Positions 58,398-64,000 of a stretch of 64,000 nt of DNA are shown here, piece by piece. Both the position numbers and the translations under genes were made by a program. The stretch comes from Ectobius pallidus (lineage: Eukaryota > Arthropoda > Insecta > Blattodea > Ectobiidae): NCBI GenBank assembly GCA_964059195.1, contig CAXKWD010000011.1, positions 35,964,766 through 36,028,765 on the forward strand, written 5' to 3'. Below the pieces are notes generated by a model. That model ran no database searches. It had not been told where the DNA came from and saw nothing but the letters and a program-made list of their open reading frames with translations. How positions within the stretch are numbered: the first letter of the stretch is position 1; every line of letters starts with the position of its first letter.

Positions 58398-58760
58398 TAT
58401 TCTCGTCTTCTGTCCAGAAATCTAAAAATAAAAATTTATAAGACATTTATCCTGCCTGTTGTATTATATGGATGTGAGACATGGTCCCTTACTCTTCGGG
58501 AAGAACATAATCTGAGTTTATTCGAAAACCGGGTGTTTAGAAAAATATTCAAACCTAAGGGAGATGAAGACGGGGACTGGAGAAAACTGCACAATGGCGA
58601 GCTTCATAACCTGTACTCTTCACCGAATATAATAAGGGTAATTAAATCACGAAGAATGAAGTGGGCTGGACATGTTGCGTGCAAGGGGATGAAATACATA
58701 TAACAAATATTTACAGGGAGACCCGAAGGGAAAAGACCACTTGGAAGACCTAGACATGGG
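58398..58760 (+). pseudogene. LINE reverse transcriptase fragment, second copy
   Basis: The plus strand reads SRLLSRNLKIKIYKTFILP, VVLYGCETWSLTLREEHNL, WRKLHNGELHNLYSSPNI, then IKSRRMKWAGHVA. After a frameshift comes GRPEGKRPLGRPRHG and a stop. It is the same family as 34204-35045 but truncated at both ends. Confidence 0.85.
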
Positions 58761-58843
58761 TAGGAGTCCCGTGTACACGTCCAACAACACAAGGAGCAAC
58801 ATGTAGCCTGCAACTATTCTTTCTACACAAATAAAATATACAC

Positions 58844-58875
58844 CTGAAGATGACGAATTAACGTCGAAACGCGTC
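58844..58875 (+). ncRNA. Hammerhead-ribozyme-like core motif
   Basis: CTGAAGA (58844-58850), hairpin GACG/CGTC (58852-58865), GAAA (58866-58869), CGCGTC (58870-58875). This matches the core order and the short GAAACGCG..GTC ending described for hammerheads of Penelope-like elements. The flanking bases do not form a helix I, so this copy is probably a remnant. Confidence 0.5.
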
Positions 58876-58879
58876 ATGA

Positions 58880-60440
58880 AGAGGACAGCACTGTAATTTT
58901 AACATTGAACAAGCATTCTAAAGGGGTTATGGCTGTATTGTAACATTAGGACTGCCAATCTTTTATATTATTGGTGATAAGTAATCTGTGTTTACATTTT
59001 AATAATTGTAAGTCATTTTAATTGTTATCATTTTGACTCTTATAGTGTACACACATCAGTTTAATGTTTTTAGACAAGTAATGTATATTACAATTTTTGT
59101 ATTATACTTTTATCCCATGATGATTTTTAAACAATTTAAATAATAACATTAGAATAATTATACAATTATTGTAGTAATTTGAACACAGTTGGAATATTGT
59201 GTATATTGGAAACAATATAACTAACATTGTTTGCTAGTACCATTTCCTTTACATATCAACGTAGTAAGTTGAAACTGCCAAGTATAAAGATACTACTGTT
59301 GATACTATGGAAAATGATTATATACGCAGTACGCACTTAATCTACCTCTGCTCAAGCAGAACGGTACAATTATCAGGAATTGGTAGCAAAGACTTATCAA
59401 AGCTAGGATGCGGAATTTGCCATCCCTGGCGTAGACATGGACCGAACTATCATCGTCACAATTGGCACTGAAGCGAGTGAATCGGAACGTAAAATCTCGG
59501 TTGCCCAACGATGTCCAATTTGAGACCAGCGTGAATCAAAGTTAAAGACTGCAAGCTTCTTGCGCATAGGCAGACAGTCAGCTGAATGGTCTGAGATTGC
59601 GTCAAGCTTTTATTTTTGTTTTTCTGTAGGCTTAGGCTATTCCCCTTTGCTGCTCGTTTGACTTAGGATTTCATTCATGAAAGCCTTATTCCTTAAGTTC
59701 CGACGTTTGTTTGCCCGTATATTGCCAAGTTATATTACGGATTGTCTTTGTCCCTACGCTTCATCACCATCATCATGATCCCTAGCTCTACAGCCCGGAT
59801 CGAGCCTCGGCTTCCTTAAGAACTCTTCTCCAACTGTCTCTGTCTTTGGCGACCTTCCATCATTTTTTAACTCTTAAGTTTCCTCAAATCCTCCATAATA
59901 CCATTCATCCAACGCTGTCCCTACTCTTTAATTCAACATATTGTCTTCTTATCGGAAAGAACGAGAAAATACGCTCATTCAAAGTAATCATAAATTATGA
60001 CCAAGTTTCGTTATTTCTTCAGACACATGCAGTTGGCGATGACGATTACGATGACGATGACGATAATGATGATGATGAGGATGATAATAATAATAATAAT
60101 AATAATAAAAATCAGTTAAGGAATACGGTATGGCCAAAAATAGCAATACCTATCTGCATTATGATAACATAAAATAATGGCCTATGTATGGAGATAAGTA
60201 ACAACACTGGATACTGGATAATTGCTAATATGACGTGCTTGTTAAAATCAGTGTACGTTTCATGAAGGTTCAAAATATATATATATATATTGGTATCCTA
60301 ACCTGCCTACGACAAAGAAAACCAACTTAATGCAGCTCAATAGTACAAATAAAATATAATCAGTAAGGAAAAAACAAATAGGAAACATTTAGAAATAAAG
60401 TAGTTTGCTTCCTTATCTAAAAAAAATTGAATTTGTCATA
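58880..60440. other. No supportable gene; GAT/AAT repeats
   Basis: A mixed GATGAC and AAT repeat lies at 60036-60110 and a TA run at 60268-60288. A moderately GC-richer patch at 59390-59560 carries a 67-codon minus-strand frame without motif. Confidence 0.5.
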
Positions 60441-60444
60441 ACTT

Positions 60445-60985
60445 GCTCTATCAGAAAACGAAATATACATGAAAATATGCTAAACAATTTTTATAATACG
60501 GTCAGGAACTAATGAAGTATGCTCTATCTTTCAATTTTAACACTTTACGTTTTCTTGTTAGCCTAAGTTTCAAAAATAGACGTTGTATAAATTACACTAA
60601 AACTTTTTAAAAAATAAGCACAATGCATCAAATTTTAGTAAAGTGAAAACTAATTAAATAAAACGTGAATTTAGTATTACACAACCAGTTCCGAAAACAC
60701 TAGGTTATGTAGGCCTACTGTCAAATATTGTACAGTCGGTTCTCAAAACAATCAATCAAATATGCTGTAAATGTCTAAATTAATAGAGATATGCACAATA
60801 TTTCAAGCCAGTCACAAATATGTCACTAAAATGCGACAAATTAATAAAATATGCACAAATACTTTAATACAAAGCAAGTAGGATGCACTGTCGCAAACAA
60901 AATATGCAACAATATGCAAATAAACATTCAATTTTATGTAATTTCTTTGATGTCTTGTACAGAGTGCATTATTAAAATTCCGGGT
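60445..60985 (+). repeat. Dispersed AT-rich repeat, copy 2
   Basis: Collinear with 44775-45325; shared blocks are listed there. The copies sit about 15.7 kb apart in the same orientation. Confidence 0.65.
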
Positions 60986-61167
60986 CCTAATCGTAAAATA
61001 CTAGATGGTGGGAATCTGGCTATTCAGCCTAATTGTGCAATAGTAATAATAAAAATACGAGACACTGGGTTTAAAACACATTGTCATCGCTCCAAACACT
61101 CTTAAAAATCAGCGTCAAAAACGCAAGTTTTAACAGGTACATCACAAAATGACTGGATGGTGTACAA

Positions 61168-61194
61168 ACACACACACACACACATATACACACA

Positions 61195-61225
<31 letters not shown>

Positions 61226-61232
61226 TTACCCT
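61168..61232. repeat. CA/TA microsatellite and poly(T)
   Basis: (CA)n followed by (TA)n and a T run. Confidence 0.95.
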
Positions 61233-61234
61233 GG

Positions 61235-62690
61235 AGAACTACCGTTATGTATATTATAAGAATTTTTACACTGAGCCTCTACTACCAGGTTATCTATGTT
61301 AGTATTGCAATTTGTTTAAATAAAATGGAGTAAAAACATGTATTTTTACTTTGAAAACAGGACAACTGTGTATATAAGCACTTTTACAAAATGCTACATT
61401 CAAAGAAAAAAACCTAAATGGGGGCATATTGACCAATGTACTCAGTGCAAAAAGAACTAATACATTTTCATGTGTTGAAAATATAAAAATGAATGAAACG
61501 TCATTGTATACAGTTGACACAGAGCGATAAAATCACTCGTATTGAAAATTATATTTTTAAAATCAACTGAGGTATTTATTTCAAATGTGCTTTTGGGGCC
61601 ATATTGACCGCAATGGTAAAAGGATGGTTAATGACCAGGTAGTACGCAACTCTGATTAGCCTATAAACAATTAGGCCTGCAATGTGATTAAAAATTATCT
61701 GACTGATGAAATAGGCAATCAACGTGACGAGATTAATGAAACACTCCACAGATATGAAGACAGCTTTTGAAGGCAGTGTTACTTCTGTTGCCAATGAGTA
61801 TTTTGAGAATGACTCATGAGTTCCTGAATGGTTTGAATTTAAGATTGCATAATGCTCTTCAGGGAGGTTTGAAGTTTAGTCGTTTCCTAACTGCTGCAAA
61901 AAGAGTTTATTTCTTAGCTGTCCTGGCAGTCATTCAGTTTTCGCCTATATTAATACTTAACAATTTGCCATTACTCCCTAAATAAGTTTAGAATTGAAGC
62001 AGTTTGCCAGAAAGACCCTACGTCATTTGTATAGACACCCAATATTTGAGACAATACGAAGGTTGGTTCCTGTGTTCACGTGCTCTATTTGAAGCATTCC
62101 AAGGTGTTGCCAACAATAAGGATGGGTAGCTTTTTTTGGCCTCAACTGCCCTTGAAACATATTCAGAACATTGTCCAGTCAACAACGTTTCCTTTCGTAT
62201 TTTTCTCACCTAGCACTTTATTCATTAGTACTTGTTTCTTCATTTGTTTACCTCACTGTACATTGTTTGTTAGTACTTTTCTTTCTGCCTTCAATCCTCC
62301 ATTCCATTTTTTTTTTTTAATTTATTATATTCGGTGGTAAGGTTGCCATATGTATGGGATTTCACAGACAATTTGCTATTTTGCGGTGTGAAGCATGTCC
62401 AGGACGATTTTTTTTTATGTTACAAATGTTGAAAATTTCCCTAAACTTAAAATTAATACATGAAATAATCTACTTGATTAGATCCTGGTGTCTATGTTTC
62501 TTTACCAGGACGTAATCTGCTAAGATTTCATTTTATTTTAACTTTATTGATATTTTCTCAATACAACATATTATACAGATTATAATTTGCATTAGCATCA
62601 GCATTTAAACTCTCTTCTACAGAACAAAATAAATCAATTTCTACTAATCTACTCTAGTAATCTACTACTACTGGAGTCCAGAAGTTTACA
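61235..62690. other. No supportable gene
   Basis: Several chance frames on both strands, none with a motif that I recognise. Confidence 0.45.
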
Positions 62691-63165
62691 AACTATGCAA
62701 CTGACTTTGAGAAAAAACCGTTTATTTTTACAAAACAAGACTTTTCCTACTTTTAAACATAATCCCCATCAACATTTACGCACTTGTCCCAACGGGTTAC
62801 TAGCTTTTTTATACCGGCTGCAAAGAACTCTTTTTCTTGGTGTTGGAGCCAATTTCCCACAATTTTCTTGAAATCCTCGTTATCCTGGAACTTCTTCCCA
62901 CGTGATGCCTCCTTCAGTGGACCAAACAAATGGAAATCAGAGGGTGCTAAATCACAACTTCAACAGGCCGGCCAGAACGGTGTTCTCGACCACTTTTGAA
63001 CTGTTCTACCCATTTGTAAAAATTTCCACGGTTCATACAACTTTCACCATACATTTTAGTCATTCTAGAGTATATATTAGCTGGTTTTTCACCTTCAGCA
63101 ATCAAAAAACGAATCACAGAACGTTGTTCAACCAACGTGGAATTTTCAAGAAGACCCGACATCGT
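62690..63165 (-). mobile_element. Internally deleted mariner-type element
   Basis: The minus-strand N terminus from 63162 reads MSGLLENSTLVEQRSVIRFL, then PANIYSRMTKMYGE and WVEQFKSGREHRSGRP. It then jumps directly, with a frame change, to the C terminus (LAPSDFHLFGPLKEAS at about 62940, then WLQHQEKEFFAAGIKKLVTR). Everything between GRP and LAPSD, including the catalytic core, is missing. A family different from that at 20.5 kb. TIRs not identified. Confidence 0.8.
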
Positions 63166-63169
63166 TAAA

Positions 63170-64000
63170 CTTAATTTTGAGGTTATAAACAGAGCAATGT
63201 TGATCCATCCGCTGATTAGAACTTATCCCAGTGATGCCAACTTAAAATCCTAAATGTATCAAACTTGTACTACCAACCGTCTTTTCCCCAGACCAATTTG
63301 TCTCTCTAATTATTAAATGACTCTTGTATATATCTACTGTAAAAATATCTACAGTGTCATCAAGATGTCGCCCCGCAGCTCTTGTGCAGGCGAAAACCAG
63401 GTAAGAAACGGAATTCAGTTCGCAGTGCTAGCGTATAGTTATAATGTTCTGCTACAATCATTACTGAATAAGAAAGAAAAGTAACATAAACCTCACCTAT
63501 TTACAGAACTTGTTGAAAATGTATACAGTTTTATTGACAATACCAATTCACTTGCTTTAATTTATTTTCAAAAACTTTAATTAAAAATGTAATGAAACTT
63601 CTTTGAATTTTTCTGCTCATCGACAATAGCAAACAGACGCACATCAATAGCTAACATGGCCTATTCTGGTATATCAGCTACTAGCCTGAAAGAAAGGTGG
63701 GGAGGAATACCAAACTTCATATGGTTGTCTACATAAGTCGGAAAGAGATATTGAAGTCACTGTATAACGATGCCTCGAAGTGTAGAAAAGATCTGAATCA
63801 CCTTTGACAGATCTGTCAGTTCTGTATGATTACAAGTTCATAACAAAGTTTCCTCTCTCTCCAGGGTGATATACCTGAACATTTGTCATTAATATAGTAT
63901 GTTCTCGATTTTCTTTTCTACTTTCAGTTTTTCTTATTCAGATACTGATTTTAATTTCTTTTTCGTTTGTACTTTTTTTTACTATTAGCTAATTTTTTTA
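63170..64000. other. Window end: no firm gene, one candidate first exon
   Basis: AT-rich. A CpG-containing 36-base stretch at 63365-63400 could be a plus-strand first coding exon (MSPRSSCAGENQ, then donor CAG/GTAAGA, preceded by ATCAAG). Nothing else supports it. Confidence 0.25.

Noticed and set aside
59305..59508. Minus-strand MGNRDFTFRFTRFSANC as the kinase 5' exon
   Set aside because: No glycine loop or catalytic Lys pattern, and no donor in a phase fitting exon A was evident.

Overview
This is a 64 kb piece of an AT-rich, repeat-rich animal genome. It looks like a large-genome insect, plausibly a cockroach or termite. That assignment is an inference from the intron sizes and the mix of repeats: LINE, mariner, pogo/Tigger, hAT, Penelope-like and tRNA-derived SINE remnants. 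There is no prokaryotic gene organisation. Nearly all open frames of 60-130 codons are chance frames, microsatellite translations or decayed transposase.

One cellular gene can be read with confidence. It lies on the minus strand from 47155 down to 11751 as nine exons with consistent GT-AG junctions and matching phases. It encodes the C-terminal 569 residues of a polo-like kinase of the PLK2/3 type: kinase domain from helix C onward, linker, and both polo boxes. The exons with the start codon, glycine-rich loop and catalytic lysine are not visible and probably lie beyond position 64000. A poly(A) signal follows the stop codon by about 25 bases.

Layout. 1-9.1 kb is 3' flanking DNA packed with mobile elements: a hAT element with a perfect 8-bp target duplication, tRNA-like repeats, a Penelope-like RT remnant, a dead Tigger transposase, a 21-bp minisatellite split by a MITE, and a MITE that itself carries a large palindromic insertion. 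9.1-11.7 kb is empty AT-rich DNA. From 11.7 to 47.2 kb the kinase exons sit among introns of 0.6-13.7 kb that hold mariner, pogo, hAT, LINE and SINE insertions. 47.2-64 kb is either the 5' part of a still larger intron or upstream DNA, with SINEs, an RNase H remnant, a second LINE fragment and internally deleted mariners.

The most striking observation is a perfect 78-bp copy of the inside of kinase exon D (26 codons). It sits in inverted orientation in the following intron, 4.4 kb away, so the unspliced transcript can fold back on its own coding sequence. Second is a 146-bp-arm palindrome inserted in a MITE with a 13-bp target duplication. It carries hammerhead-ribozyme-like core motifs that recur, in degraded form, at several other loci in the window.
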